In this document: positions 34,720 through 46,910 of the stretch, one piece after another
Layout of the letters: every line of letters starts with the position of its first letter
Numbering within the stretch: the stretch's first letter is position 1
Assembly (NCBI RefSeq): GCF_022201045.2
Contig: NC_068559.1
Span: 2,013,501-2,077,500 of the forward strand
From: Citrus sinensis
Taxonomy: Eukaryota > Streptophyta > Magnoliopsida > Sapindales > Rutaceae
Direction: 5' to 3'
Length of the DNA: 64,000 nt
The notes under the pieces: model-generated
Database searches by the model: none
Told to the model about the DNA's origin: nothing
The model's input: the letters and a program-made list of their open reading frames with translations, nothing else
Position numbers and translations under genes: made by a program

Positions 34720-36664
34720 ATTAGGAGGGCCAGAGCCAGCTCACAGAGTTTTGGGCGACATGGCTGACAAATATGGACCAATATTCACTATGAAGTTGGG
34801 AGTGAAACAGGCTTTAATGGTGAGCAATTGGGAAATTGCTAAGGAGTGTTTTACCACAAATGACAAAGCCTTTGCAAGTCGCCCCAAAACAATGGCCATG
34901 GAGCTTTTGGAGTACAACTTTTCGGTCATAAGCTTCGCACCATATGGGAACTACTGGCGTCAGTCGCTTAAGATAGCCACAATTGAGCTTCTATCAAGTC
35001 ATCGCCTTGAGAAGCTCAAACACGTACGTGAATACGAAGTGAAGGCTTCAATCCAGAGGTTATACAAGAATTGCGTAAGTAGCAGCAGTTCACGTAAAGT
35101 AGTTTTGGTGGATATGATCCATTGGCTCGAGGGCACAGTGCTTGACGTTGTTTTGAGAATAATTGCAGGAAAACGTCACACTTCACAATCACAAGAGATT
35201 AATGATTGGCAACGACAAATAACAAAGTTCACTGCCTTGACTGGTCAGTTCGTGGTGTCTGATGCGTTGCCTTTTTTGAGATGGCTAGATATCGGCGGGT
35301 ATGAGAGATTAATGAGCAAGACAGCTAAATATTTTGACATTATTTTGCAAGAATGGTTGGATGAGCACAAGATGAAAAGAGTTTCTGGTGAAGTTAAGGG
35401 CGACGAGGATTTCATATATGTGTTGTTGTCGCTACTTGATGATAATGCAGAGCAGCTTCCTGATCGCGATGCTGACACTGTCATTAAAGCAATATGCGTG
35501 GTATATTATATGCTCATGAAAAACTTATGTGTGCGTGTGTGTGTTGTATTGTTATACCAATGTCACAGATTTCTTACTGCGTTTTAATTTGCAGACTCTA
35601 ATCGTAGCAGCTGCAGACACCACAGTAGTTACATTGACATGGGCCATTGCTTTACTTCTCAACAATCGCGATGTTTTGAAGAAGGCACAAGATGAATTAG
35701 ACATTCAGGTTGGTACTAAAAGGCAAGTGAATGGGTCAGACATGAGAAATTTGGTTTACTTGCAGGCCATGATCAAGGAAACAATGCGTTTATACCCTGC
35801 TTTACCACTTCTACTGCCTCACGAGTCTATAGAAGAGTGCACCGTCAATGGTTACCATGTCCCTGCTGGCACCCAGCTGTTTGTTAATGCTTGGAAGATT
35901 CAACGCGATCCATGTGTTTGGGAGGAGCCATGTCAATTTCAGCCAGAAAGATTTCTTACAACGCATAAGGATATTGATGTTAGGGGACAAAATTTTGAAT
36001 TGATACCATTTGGTAGCGGAAGAAGAATGTGTCCTGCAGTGTCATATGGCCTTCAAGTTATGCAACTAATGCTTGCTTCATTAGTGCATGGGTTTGATTT
36101 TACAACCCCATCAGGTGAACCGGTTGACATGGCTGAGACAATGGGCCTAACCTCTGCTAAAGCTACTCCACTTGAAGTGCTTCTTAGTCCGCGCCTTTTT
36201 GCCTCTTCATATGGTTAAATTAGCCTCTGTACTTGTTAATGCAAATGATTAAGTCGTATTTTTCAACAATTTATTGATTAGATGCGTTTATGTCTTTGAG
36301 GGTCACTCACCGTGCGTTTAGCACATTGCAATATACTAATGGTGAGTTTGCCATGTTATATTATATTGTATTATCTAACATTTGGTACGTGGGACTGGAC
36401 TTTATTATATTAAAATTATATTATATTAATTATTTATAACATTTGGTACTACATTATATTGTATTATTATTTTTTTGTTATATGTTTGTTGCTACATTGC
36501 ATTGCATTTTTTTTAATTCTTTTGAAGATTGCATTGCATATTAAAAAAAGTACTAAAAATAGATGTTCTAAATTTTATAATTTTTTAAATTAATTATTTT
36601 TAGTATAAATATAAAAAAAATCACAATTCTTTTAAACATATGTAAAATTAAGAAATTCTAAAAA

Positions 36665-36810
36665 TTTTGGATATATATATATATATTTGTGTATGTATGT
36701 ATGTGTATATGTATGTATGTATGTATGTATACATATATGTATTTGTATATATATATATATATATATTTGTGTATGTATGTACATATATGTATATGTACAT
36801 ATGTATGTAT
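36665..36810. repeat. TATG/TA microsatellite
   Basis: Alternating (TA)n and (TATG)n/(GTAT)n blocks. The equivalent place after CYP-2 and CYP-3 (49682-49700, 55262-55288) has shorter GT/TA tracts, so the tract expanded in this copy. Tyr/Ile/His-rich frames on the minus strand are translations of the repeat. Confidence 0.85.
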
Positions 36811-36966
36811 GAAGATCCAGGAAAATAATTCAATCAAATAACCTTTAAAAATTATCATAACATAAATAAATACATAACATTCATCTCATAATAAAGATGA
36901 CAACAAAAAAAATTACAAATTATACAACATACTAGAACCCTAATCACTTAATAATATGGATTGAAC

Positions 36967-37423
36967 AATGCACCAAACTCAGTCCAATTTATAGCTAGAG
37001 GATGTTCTAATTATGTTCCACTGGCGGTGTAAGGGCCCCAATGGACGGGCCCTCTTCATGATGCTACACACATCACAAAAATGTTAAATTTAGCTGAGAA
37101 GTGGGGATGGGTTGGTAATGGCTCATGAACTGATCTGGAAAAAAATTTATCGCGGATGACAGAGGAAAGTGACCCCACCTTGCCATTTGGATACATCAAA
37201 TTGGAGGAGGTCCTTGACTTACGTTAATTTCTTCATTTTGTTAAATAACAACCCTATTCTTCTATCGTTTTTTCTGCATTGTTGTGTTGAAATTCCATTG
37301 AGTTGATGATTTTTCTAACTTCATTAGATGGCAAGCCGTGCAAAGATGAATTCTCCTTCCCTAAAGACCATGATGAGCGCCATGCAAAAGGTATCCTTGC
37401 AGTAGACAATTTGAAGTGTTTAT
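36967..37423 (+). pseudogene. TRM1 3' fragment 1, part a (exon 4-5 copies)
   Basis: Homology to TRM1 begins in intron 3 at CTCAGT(T/C)CAATTTATAGCT (25863 in the parent) and runs through exon 4 and exon 5 into intron 5. The exon-4 acceptor region has lost ~23 bp and there are frame-disrupting changes (for example TGTAAGGGCCCC). It sits directly downstream of CYP-1 and is interrupted by Copia 2 at 37424, in the intron-5-like sequence. It is not a gene but the tail of the tandem-duplication unit. Confidence 0.88.
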
Positions 37424-37633
37424 TGTAAAATATGAGAGAAAAGCAGAATGGACAGAAGCATGTTTTCATTGATATTTGATTGAGTATATATACATATATG
37501 ACTGACTTGCTATACATGGTAGGATCCCTATAATTAAGCTATGCAATCAAAGTCTACTGTAATTTAGGAATACATATAGAAAGATATATTTACATCTCAA
37601 TATAATGAATAAAATGGATTCTACTTTCCAATA
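37424..37633 (-). repeat. 3' LTR of Copia 2
   Basis: 210 bp. In element orientation it starts TATTGGAAAG and ends ATTTTACA. It contains a TATATATAC segment. It differs from the 5' LTR at ATATGAG/ATACGAG, TATACATGG/TATAAATGG and ACATCTC/ACAGCTC. Confidence 0.9.
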
Positions 37634-37640
37634 CTCCCCC

Positions 37641-40600
37641 TCAAGTTGGAGAGTGAATGTCCAGCACTCCCAACTTGCGAACCATAGGCATGAAAACTTC
37701 TTTTCCCAAAGCTTTGGTCAACACATCAGCAAGCTGATTTGCGGAACTTACAAATCTCGTTATCACACAACCTTCTTGTATCTTGTCTCTTATATAATGA
37801 CAATCCATCTCTATATGCCTTGTACGTTCATGAAAAACTGGATTAGCTGCTATATGTAATGCAGCCTTATTGTCACAATATAGCAATGCAGCCTCTTGAT
37901 GTAAAATCCCCAAATCTCTAAGTAAGTAACGAAGCCATGTCAATTCACAACAAGCTCCAGTCATTGCACGATACTCTGCTTCGGCTGAGAAAAGGGAGAC
38001 GGTTTTCTGGCGCCTCAATCTCCATGAAATCAACGAAGGGCCCAAGAACACACAATACCCCGTAGTAGATCTTCTTGTAAGGGGGCATCCTGCCTAATCC
38101 GAGTCACAGTATGCTCGCGACCGAAGATCACTAATTGATGAGAAAAAGAGGCCTTGGCCAGGAGCAGATTTTAAATAGCGCACAACCCGTAAGGCTGCCT
38201 CCCAATGATCCTTCCGAGGTTGGTGCATAAATCTGCTTAATATATGGACAGCGTACGTGATATCGGGCCTCGAAACTGTGAGAGATATTAATCTTCCAAC
38301 TAATCGCCTATATCGCCATGGGTTTTTGAGTGGCTCACTTTTATCAGATAACTTTAAGCCACGTTCCATGGGAGTATCAATGGGAGCTGCCCCTAATAAC
38401 CCTGCATCCTTAATAATTTCCAATGCATATTTTCTCTGAGAAATAAAAATGCCCTTCCTAGATGCAGAAATCTCAATACCAAGGAAATACTTCAAGTCTC
38501 CTAGATATTTAAGGTGAAATTGATTATGCAAGAATTTTTTGATATCAGCTATACTCACAGGATCATTGCCAGTGATTAAAATGTCGTCAACATATATCAA
38601 AAGAGCAGTAAAGGACTTGCCTTGCTTCCTGGTGAACAGAGAGTAGTTAGCTTTTGATTGTACAAATCCAGCTGAACGTATAGCCTCGGAGAATTTAGCA
38701 AACCATTGACGAGAGGCCTGTTTCAACCCATATAATGACTTGTGGAGGCGACAAACCAAGTGTTCCTCCCCCTGTCGCCGAAGACCTGGCGGCAGAGACA
38801 TGTAGATTTCTTCTTGGAGGTCACCATGAAGAAAGGCATTATTGATGTCGAGTTGATGAAGAGACCAACCACGGGCAGCAGCTAATGCCAACAAGCAACG
38901 AACAGAAATTATTTTTGCTGTCGGAGAAAAAGTATCCTGGTAGTCAACTCCCTCCAATTGAGTGAAACCCTTGGCTACAAGTCGCGCCTTATACCGTTCA
39001 ACAGATCCATCAGACTTATGTTTAATCTTGTAAACCCAACGACAACCAATTGGAGTTTTACCAGCCGGAAGAGAGGTAAGAGACCAAGTACCATTTTCTT
39101 GCAGTGCCTGTAATTCGGAACGCATTGCTGCTTGCCACTCAGGGAGAACGACAGCTTCTGAATAAGACCTGGGTTCTGTGAGATGACTGAGTTGAGCAAT
39201 AAAGGACTGATAAGCAGGCTTATATCGGTGATGTGAAATATAATTAGCCAGTGGATATCGTGTACCTTTGGTCGGACCTGGAATTAAGGAGGCCGATTGG
39301 TCGGAGTAAACATGTGAGCAGACGTAGTCGTGGAGCTTGACCGGTGGACCGGTGTTGCAGCTGGAGCGACGAAGTTCAGGTCCGGGTTCGGGTTCGGGTT
39401 CGGATTCGGGTTCTTGTGATGCAGCGGGTTCAGGGAATGGAGAAGGCGAGGACTGTGGGGCTGGAGAAGATGGATCAGAGAAGTGTAATGGGGATGGATC
39501 AGTTGAGACTAGTGGGGCAACAAGTTTAGGTCGGCGGGAATAAGTACGAAGCACAGCTTGGGGAGGGGAAGATGGTGGTTCTACCGCGGGAAGAGAAGAG
39601 GAAATTTGATCGAGAGAATTAGGAGAGAGTTGGGATGAGGGAATGGGGCTTGGTGGAATGACATGAGAGTTGACTGATGAGTCAATGGAAGAAAGAATTA
39701 AAGGAATTGGGCTTGATTGATGGGCTGTCAAGGGAAGAGAAAATTTGGGTTGGACGGATGAGTAAGGAAAAATGGTTTCGTGGAATTTAACATCCCGACT
39801 TGTAAAAATCTTTTTAGTTGATAAATTAAATAATTTGTAGCCCTTTTGAGCAATGGGATAACCGATGAATATGGATGGTATGGCACGAGAGTCGAATTTG
39901 TGAGAAGTGTGAACATTAGTGGCATAGGCCAAACACCCAAAAACACGAAGATGGAAAAAAGAAGGTGGTTTTGAATAGAGAAGTTCGTAAGGAGTTTTGA
40001 GAGAAATAACCGGAGAAGGTAACCTATTGATGATGTGCACAGCAGTGAGTGCACATTCACCCCAAAATTGGGTTGGTAGGTGTGCTTGGAATTTTAATGC
40101 TCGGGCTACTTGTAGGATATGGCGATGTTTGCGTTCCACAACCCCCTTTTGTTGAGGTGTGTAAACGCATTAAGTTTGGAAAACAATACCATGATCTTGA
40201 AAGAAAGATCGAAGTGAGATAAATTCTCCACCATTGTCACTGCGAAATGTTTTAATGCGACAGTCAAATTGAGTGGAAACATGGCTGAAAAAGCGTTTTA
40301 AAAGAGATTGTGTTTCATTTTTGTGTCGCATCAAAAAAATCCATGTGAAACGAGTATAATCATCAACAATAATGAGGAAATAATAAGCTCCAGTAAGGGA
40401 AGGGTGTTGATAACGACCCCAAATATCACAATGAATTATTTCAAAAGGTTTTGTAGAAGAAATAACACTGTTATTGAAAGGAAAACGACTTTGTTTAGCC
40501 AACGGACATATGGGGCAAACATTATTAGACTTAACAGAAAAATTCAAAAAGTTCTTGGCAATAAAACTTAAACGAGAAGGTGGTACATGGCCTAAGCGAT

Positions 40601-42221
40601 TATGCCAGAGGTCGGTGGATGAGATGGTGAGATTGCAGGTTGGTCGATTTTTTGGTGAGGAAGGTTTTGACATAGGTTGCTTCGTCGCTAATGCCACAAA
40701 AAAATATAGCCCATCTCGTTGTTTACCCAAACCAATCGTCCTCCTCGTAGCCAGATCCTGCAAAATACACAAAGAAGGGAAAAACGTCACTGAACAACCC
40801 AAACCTCTTGTCAAACGACTAACTGACATCAAATCAACTTTAAATGTAGGCACAGACAACACATTATGTAGATAATAGACGGAATTGAGAGGTAAAGACC
40901 TTTTTGCAACAATATTTGCTCTTTCTCCACTAGGCAACAATACAGGCGGTAACGAGCAATTGTTATCTTTATGCAATAATTTAGATGATGAAGTAATATG
41001 ATCTGTCGCCCCGCTATCAATAATCCAATTTCGGGAAACAATCTTAGACAAACCTGGCTTTGTTACCGTATTAGCTTTGGAGTGAGAACCTTCATTTTGA
41101 TTATTCAGGAGTGACAAAAGTTGCTTGAGTTGAGCATCGGATATTGTAAGTGAGCCTTCATTTGTGTTTGACCCCTCTCCAACTTGATTAGCCACAGAAA
41201 TACCTTTATGCCGATTTGAATTTTGGCCTGAGTTTATTTTAGCTTTAGGATGGCCTGGTGGGTATCCATGCAGCTTATAACATTTCTGGATCCAATGGCC
41301 GAAATTCCCACAGTGGTCACACAAAGGCCTACCTCTCCCAGAGCCAAATTGACGCCGATCTCCTTCTTGAGGTCCTACAAGTTCTGGCGCCTGAGAGTAT
41401 GTTCGATCGCGAGAATATGGAAAACCATGAGAGTGAGTTTGTTCGGTTTTTTTGGTTGCCGAAGGAGTCGGTTTGCTACGTACAGCCGTGGCAGCAACGC
41501 TGCTGTTTGAATTGGTGTTCGTATGCGCTGAACTAAGGAGGCGCTGTTTCTCTTCTTGGGAGATTGAAGAGTAGGCTTGGTGAATAGAAGGCAAAGGATT
41601 CATGAGCAGGATTTGACCTCGAATTGCACTATAAGTTTCGTTTAGACCCATTAAAAACTGCATCAATTTCTGTGGATCGGCTTGTGCTATGTCTGAATGT
41701 GTTGCCAATTCATCCCATAAACTTTTCAACTTAGTATAGTAAGCTGAGACAGAGAGTTGCTCTTGTCGAAGAGAAGCAATATCTCGTTGTATCTCGAAGA
41801 TGCGAGTTGCATTGCCTTGAGAGAAACGCTCATAGAGATCTTCCTAAACCTCATGAGCAGTAGGTTAATAAGTCACACTGTCAGTTATTTCTGGATCGCA
41901 GGAATTGACGATCCAGGAATGAACCAGATCATTGCATCTTGACCAAATCGCATAGCCTTCAGGATCAGTTTCTTCTTAAGGAACTTTGATAGAACCATTG
42001 ACAAATCCGAGCTTGTTTTTGGAGTTCAAAGCTCGAACCATAGCCCTTTTCCAACCAAAATAATTATCTCCATTTAGAGATTTGGAGACGAGAATCAATC
42101 CGGGGTTATCCGAATGGTGAGCAAAGAAGGGATTGGAGAGATCTGCCTTGGAGAAATCTGCAGAAATCTCTAATTTTTGTGGATCAGAACTGCTGGTTTT
42201 TGGAATATCTTCAAGGGCCAT
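37641..42221 (-). pseudogene. Copia 2 gag-pol polyprotein with four in-frame stops
   Basis: One reading frame of ~1,527 codons spans the whole element with no frameshift, broken only by stops at 41976-41978, 41844-41846, 40170-40172 and 38094-38096. Order: GAG with NYFGWKRAM; zinc knuckle CDHCGNFGHWIQKC; protease IDSGATDH; integrase HNRLGH finger with CDIWG, RSDNGGEF and VVERKHRH; a long Pro/Ser-rich linker with a Glu/Pro repeat; reverse transcriptase with RYKARLVAKGF and YVDD; RNase H with SAEAEYRAM. All catalytic residues are visible, but the stops should inactivate the element. Confidence 0.88.
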
Positions 42222-42284
42222 GATGGCTGAAAGAGAGATGCTACACGAGATATTAAAGTGCAGCGAGTTCTAGCTCTGATACCA

Positions 42285-42494
42285 TGTAAAATACGAGAGA
42301 AAAGCAGAATGGACAGAAGCATGTTTTCATTGATATTTGATTGAGTATATATACATATATGACTGACTTGCTATAAATGGTAGGATCCCTATAATTAAGC
42401 TATGCAATCAAAGTCTACTGTAATTTAGGAATACATATAGAAAGATATATTTACAGCTCAATATAATGAATAAAATGGATTCTACTTTCCAATA
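42285..42494 (-). repeat. 5' LTR of Copia 2
   Basis: 210 bp, immediately followed (in element orientation) by the initiator-Met tRNA primer-binding site with no spacer. It carries the same non-canonical TA...CA termini as the other LTR. Confidence 0.9.
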
Positions 42495-43300
42495 TTTATT
42501 ACATTCCAAGTCTCTTGAGTAATACGAAGGATTACATCTTGGGATAGCTGTAAGAGAGGGTAGCTATTCTTCTGTCAACTGGGTGTAAAGAAAGAATGCT
42601 CACAGCTCCATTCAGCCTTTCCTCGTATGACCATGTCTAGTATGACTATTGCAGGAGGGAGACGTAGCAAGTAGGTCACACATTGCTTCCAATGCAATCA
42701 AGAAAAGTTGTCCCATGGTAGTATGCATCAGGATCGCCAAGGAACCTCAGTGCTGCAAGAAAACAAAGCTAAGTGATGTTGGTATTGAGAAGATTGGCTG
42801 CAGAAGCCTTGTCTAACTTTTCCGTAAGCAATCAGAATTTAGCGATGCAACGGCGTCTCCGTAGACGGAATGGTTGATTGCGCATCTGCACCCAAGGGAT
42901 TTACTTCTCGCCAACTGCAAGATTTTGGACGGAATGAAGGCCACAATGAATTATGAAAAGGGTAGATCAAAATGATTTTAATTATTGATTCGTAAGAAAC
43001 AGATTCCCGAGTTTCAATTAAAAATTATAAATTATTTTCAATTTAGTTTCAGGCGAGGTATTGCTTGGCTCAATTATCACGGATTAACTAATGTAACATA
43101 ATTATACTTTAATTAATTTTGTTTAAGTAAATCAATACATTATAGCTCAAAATATAGATTTAGCATTCTTTTCTAGCATTTTTTTTCCTCGTAGTCTCTC
43201 TTAGTGCTCGAATTCTAGTGAAAAAAAAAATTGATTTAATTGTAAACAAAGTGAAACAAGTCTGCTTAATTTATTTACATTAAAATTCAAAAAAAAAATT
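42495..43300 (+). pseudogene. TRM1 3' fragment 1, part b (exon 6 copy and 3' flank)
   Basis: Continues TRM1 homology after Copia 2: the end of intron 5, then the exon-6 copy from about 42655 (GAGGGAGACGTAGCAAGTAGG) to about 42770, and the 3' flank with CGGCGTCTCCGTAGACGGAA. Changes relative to the parent include GGATAC to GGAGAC and an altered, shortened end of the reading frame. Non-functional. Confidence 0.85.
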
Positions 43301-43670
43301 CAAGAGTCAATCCGAGAAAACATGTTAATTCCAACGGCCTCTTAAAGGTAGAGATTTCTAATTTCACTTTAACCTTGGTGTGACAGTAAGCTTTACTTAT
43401 TGACCTTAAAAGAGTAAACAACAAAAGCCCATCAAATTTAATGGAACAAATGTAATAACCTTCTCAATGTACTAAAATGAATTCCTACTACTACAAAATT
43501 TTATGATTCTCATCGAAATTAAAAATCCCAAAAATTCAACAATAATTCTTAAAACTTTAAAAGAGAACGAATGGGAAACATTGATACTTCCTACACAAAA
43601 TTCAAGTTCTTCAAGGTATCTATAAGCATACAAGCAGACTAAAAATCGGGTAGACTCTTTCGTGGACTCT

Positions 43671-44492
43671 TCATGGACGAACTGGAACTCTAACCACAAG
43701 GGCTGGGCGTGGCGCTTGACCAGGCTGACCAGGCTTTGGCAAATCATCCTGGAACATATACACACACACACATATATATAAAGGAAGAAAATTTTCAAGT
43801 ATGTGGGCACAAACAAAGGCCATGTAAAACTGACAAGCTTAACCATTTTTCAAATGCTATAGAATCACACAGCAATTATCCCAAGACCAAAAACATCCTC
43901 TAAAACAAAGGGAGAAGCTACCAGACAGATACAAACACTGTCTCTTTTTATCCTTTTTTTTTTCTCCCTCTTGGGCTAACCCAGAGGGATGTTTCTGCAA
44001 CAGGCTGAGTCAGGAAGTTACTACTAGCAAGGAAATCCTTGTGATAAAACGGACTAGGTAAGTGGTCTATCTGCCTACATCTTTAACCCATAAATCACTC
44101 TAAAAATCAATATGATCAGAGAGCATTAGCCAAAATCCAGATGTAAAAATCTCAATAGAAACATGAAAAAGATACCCTGCATCTCATAAAACGCTTTGGT
44201 GGTTCACGGTTCCTGCGGTCAGTGCGTGAGCGAACCCTCACCACATGCGAGTGAATTGCACAGGAGATACAGTACTGCATCTTTGCATACAACTTAGGCA
44301 GAACATAGTCTGCATCAAATACAAAAGATTCCCATTATTTTCCATTCAAACAATACATAATTAATTACAAAATAAGAGAAATAATAACATGTGTAGCAGA
44401 TATTTACTGTCATAGATGCAGGGATCCTGCATGTCTCTAACAGCAGCTTGCTCAACAATGTTCCTCACAAGGAATCTCTTAATGGCCTTGTC
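43671..44492 (-). pseudogene. ribosomal protein eS26 (RPS26) pseudogene, copy 1
   Basis: Three exon-like blocks on the minus strand: 44492-44408 ([20 protein letters not shown]...), 44309-44176 ([32 protein letters not shown]...PPKRF) and 43748-43671 (DDLPKPGQPGQAPRPA... to a stop). This is the distinctive sequence of the small-subunit ribosomal protein eS26, with intron positions retained, so it is a duplicated rather than retroposed copy. The N-terminal exons (TFKRRN... and CSNCGKCCPK) are absent, and the acceptor before the first block is CG instead of AG, so it cannot encode a full protein. Another copy lies at 60614-61895. Confidence 0.85.
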
Positions 44493-44567
44493 CGTTTCAT
44501 CCATTCGCAACCCAAAAAAAAAAAAAACAAGTGTCAAATTTCATACTTGGATAATGGCTTTTGCTTG

Positions 44568-44999
44568 GATATCTCTCCAATCACTCCAACCCTTTCACAC
44601 AATTGATTGAATTTCACTTGCTTGATTTATATTGCATCGAGATTTTGAGCCCGGCATGGTCAAGAAGTTTTAAAAGTGTACAAAATTGAGTGATTGAAAA
44701 ATGATAGAGCTGAAAATGAGGGAAAATTTAGAATTATGGGAATTTTATTGGGGAAGAAAAAGTATTTTAAACTCAATGATGGGGTGTTTAAGAAATAGGG
44801 TGAATAAAAAATAAAAAGAATTTGAATATCATCAGTCAAATTTAATTGTTTTTTATGAAAAACATTAACCGATGATTTCTATTTAAATGAATAAATTTAA
44901 GTCCCTCAAGTTTTTTATTTTTAACTACTTGTATCTTTTTCTAAAACTTATTATACTCATAAGATATCAATAATTAATGTTCAAAATGACTATTTCTAA

Positions 45000-45040
<41 letters not shown>

Positions 45041-45472
45041 GATATCTCTCCAATCACTCCAACCCTTTCACACAATTGATTGAATTTCACTTGCTTGATT
45101 TATATTGCATCGAGATTTTGAGCCCGGCATGGTCAAGAAGTTTTAAAAGTGTACAAAATTGAGTGATTGAAAAATGATAGAGCTGAAAATGAGGGAAAAT
45201 TTAGAATTATGGGAATTTTATTGGGGAAGAAAAAGTATTTTAAACTCAATGATGGGGTGTTTAAGAAATAGGGTGAATAAAAAATAAAAAGAATTTGAAT
45301 ATCATCAGTCAAATTTAATTGTTTTTTATGAAAAACATTAACCGATGATTTCTATTTAAATGAATAAATTTAAGTCCCTCAAGTTTTTTATTTTTAACTA
45401 CTTGTATCTTTTTCTAAAACTTATTATACTCATAAGATATCAATAATTAATGTTCAAAATGACTATTTCTAA

Positions 45473-45503
<31 letters not shown>

Positions 45504-45942
45504 TATTATTGATATCTCTCCAATCACTCCAACCCTTTCACACAATTGATTGAATTTCACTTGCTTGATTTATATTGCATCGAGATTTTGAGCCCGGCAT
45601 GGTCAAGAAGTTTTAAAAGTGTACAAAATTGAGTGATTGAAAAATGATAGAGCTGAAAATGAGGGAAAATTTAGAATTATGGGAATTTTATTGGGGAAGA
45701 AAAAGTATTTTAAACTCAATGATGGGGTGTTTAAGAAATAGGGTGAATAAAAAATAAAAAGAATTTGAATATCATCAGTCAAATTTAATTGTTTTTTATG
45801 AAAAACATTAACCGATGATTTCTATTTAAATGAATAAATTTAAGTCCCTCAAGTTTTTTATTTTTAACTACTTGTATCTTTTTCTAAAACTTATTATACT
45901 CATAAGATATCAATAATTAATGTTCAAAATGACTATTTCTAA

Positions 45943-45973
<31 letters not shown>

Positions 45974-46412
45974 TATTATTGATATCTCTCCAATCACTCC
46001 AACCCTTTCACACAATTGATTGAATTTCACTTGCTTGATTTATATTGCATCGAGATTTTGAGCCCGGCATGGTCAAGAAGTTTTAAAAGTGTACAAAATT
46101 GAGTGATTGAAAAATGATAGAGCTGAAAATGAGGGAAAATTTAGAATTATGGGAATTTTATTGGGGAAGAAAAAGTATTTTAAACTCAATGATGGGGTGT
46201 TTAAGAAATAGGGTGAATAAAAAATAAAAAGAATTTGAATATCATCAGTCAAATTTAATTGTTTTTTATGAAAAACATTAACCGATGATTTCTATTTAAA
46301 TGAATAAATTTAAGTCCCTCAAGTTTTTTATTTTTAACTACTTGTATCTTTTTCTAAAACTTATTATACTCATAAGATATCAATAATTAATGTTCAAAAT
46401 GACTATTTCTAA

Positions 46413-46443
<31 letters not shown>

Positions 46444-46910
46444 TATTATTGATATCTCTCCAATCACTCCAACCCTTTCACACAATTGATTGAATTTCAC
46501 TTGCTTGATTTATATTGCATCGAGATTTTGAGCCCGGCATGGTCAAGAAGTTTTAAAAGTGTACAAAATTGAGTGATTGAAAAATGATAGAGCTGAAAAT
46601 GAGGGAAAATTTAGAATTATGGGAATTTTATTGGGGAAGAAAAAGTATTTTAAACTCAATGATGGGGTGTTTAAGAAATAGGGTGAATAAAAAATAAAAA
46701 GAATTTGAATATCATCAGTCAAATTTAATTGTTTTTTATGAAAAACATTAACCGATGATTTCTATTTAAATGAATAAATTTAAGTCCCTCAAGTTTTTTA
46801 TTTTTAACTACTTGTATCTTTTTCTAAAACTTATTATACTCATAAGATATCAATAATTAATGTTCAAAATGACTATTTCTAAATATTAAAATTATTATTA
46901 TTATTATTAT
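44568..46910. repeat. 470-bp tandem repeat, five copies
   Basis: Units start with GATATCTCTCC at 44568, 45041, 45511, 45981 and 46451. The first is 473 bp (11 ATT triplets at its end), the next three are 470 bp (10 triplets), and the last is shorter in its ATT run. Apart from triplet number they look identical. Each ends with an (ATT)n microsatellite, the likely site of unequal exchange. Single diverged copies exist at 52190-52690 and 28740-28990 in the equivalent position of other units, so the module is ancestral and amplified only here. Confidence 0.93.

Larger units (their letters stand above)
30194..36218 (+). pseudogene. CYP82-family cytochrome P450 copy 1, split by a Copia insertion
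   Basis: Two exons: exon 1 is 30194-30374 plus 34725-35500, and exon 2 is 35595-36218. The 4,345-bp Copia element and one ATTAG duplicate lie inside exon 1. Apart from that insertion the host frame is uninterrupted, corresponding to 526 codons with a GT-AG intron. Seen: N-terminal membrane anchor, Pro-rich GGAWPLVGH hinge, I-helix AAADTT, ExxR in KETMRLYP, PERF, and heme motif PFGSGRRMCPAVS. CYP82 enzymes are ER-bound monooxygenases of specialised metabolism (alkaloids, coumarins, flavonoids, homoterpenes); the substrate here is unknown. The insertion separates the membrane anchor from the catalytic body, so the gene should be inactive unless the element is spliced out. The upstream ATG of the other copies is ATT here, so the start is 30194. 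Confidence 0.88.
37424..42494 (-). mobile_element. Ty1/Copia LTR retrotransposon 2, inserted in the TRM1 fragment
   Basis: 5,071 bp with a 5-bp target duplication TTTAT (37419-37423 and 42495-42499). LTRs are 37424-37633 and 42285-42494, 210 bp each with three differences by eye (~1.4%). The primer-binding site TGGTATCAGAGC is at 42284-42273 and the polypurine tract on minus is CTTGAGGGGGAG. In transcription orientation the LTR starts TATTGG and ends TTACA, so the termini are TA...CA rather than TG...CA. The polyprotein is full length but carries four nonsense codons. Confidence 0.93.

Noticed and set aside
39337..39543. Gly/Ser-rich plus-strand frames
   Set aside because: Antisense shadows of the Glu/Pro-rich linker of the Copia 2 polyprotein.
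43472..43846. 124-codon minus-strand frame over the eS26 remnant
   Set aside because: It reads the eS26 last exon in a wrong frame; the correct frame gives the conserved DDLPKPGQPGQAPRP tail.
44568..46910. CRISPR-like or centromeric satellite array
   Set aside because: Units are 470 bp, directly adjacent with no spacers, in a plant genome. Five copies between genes indicate a local tandem duplication and not a centromere.
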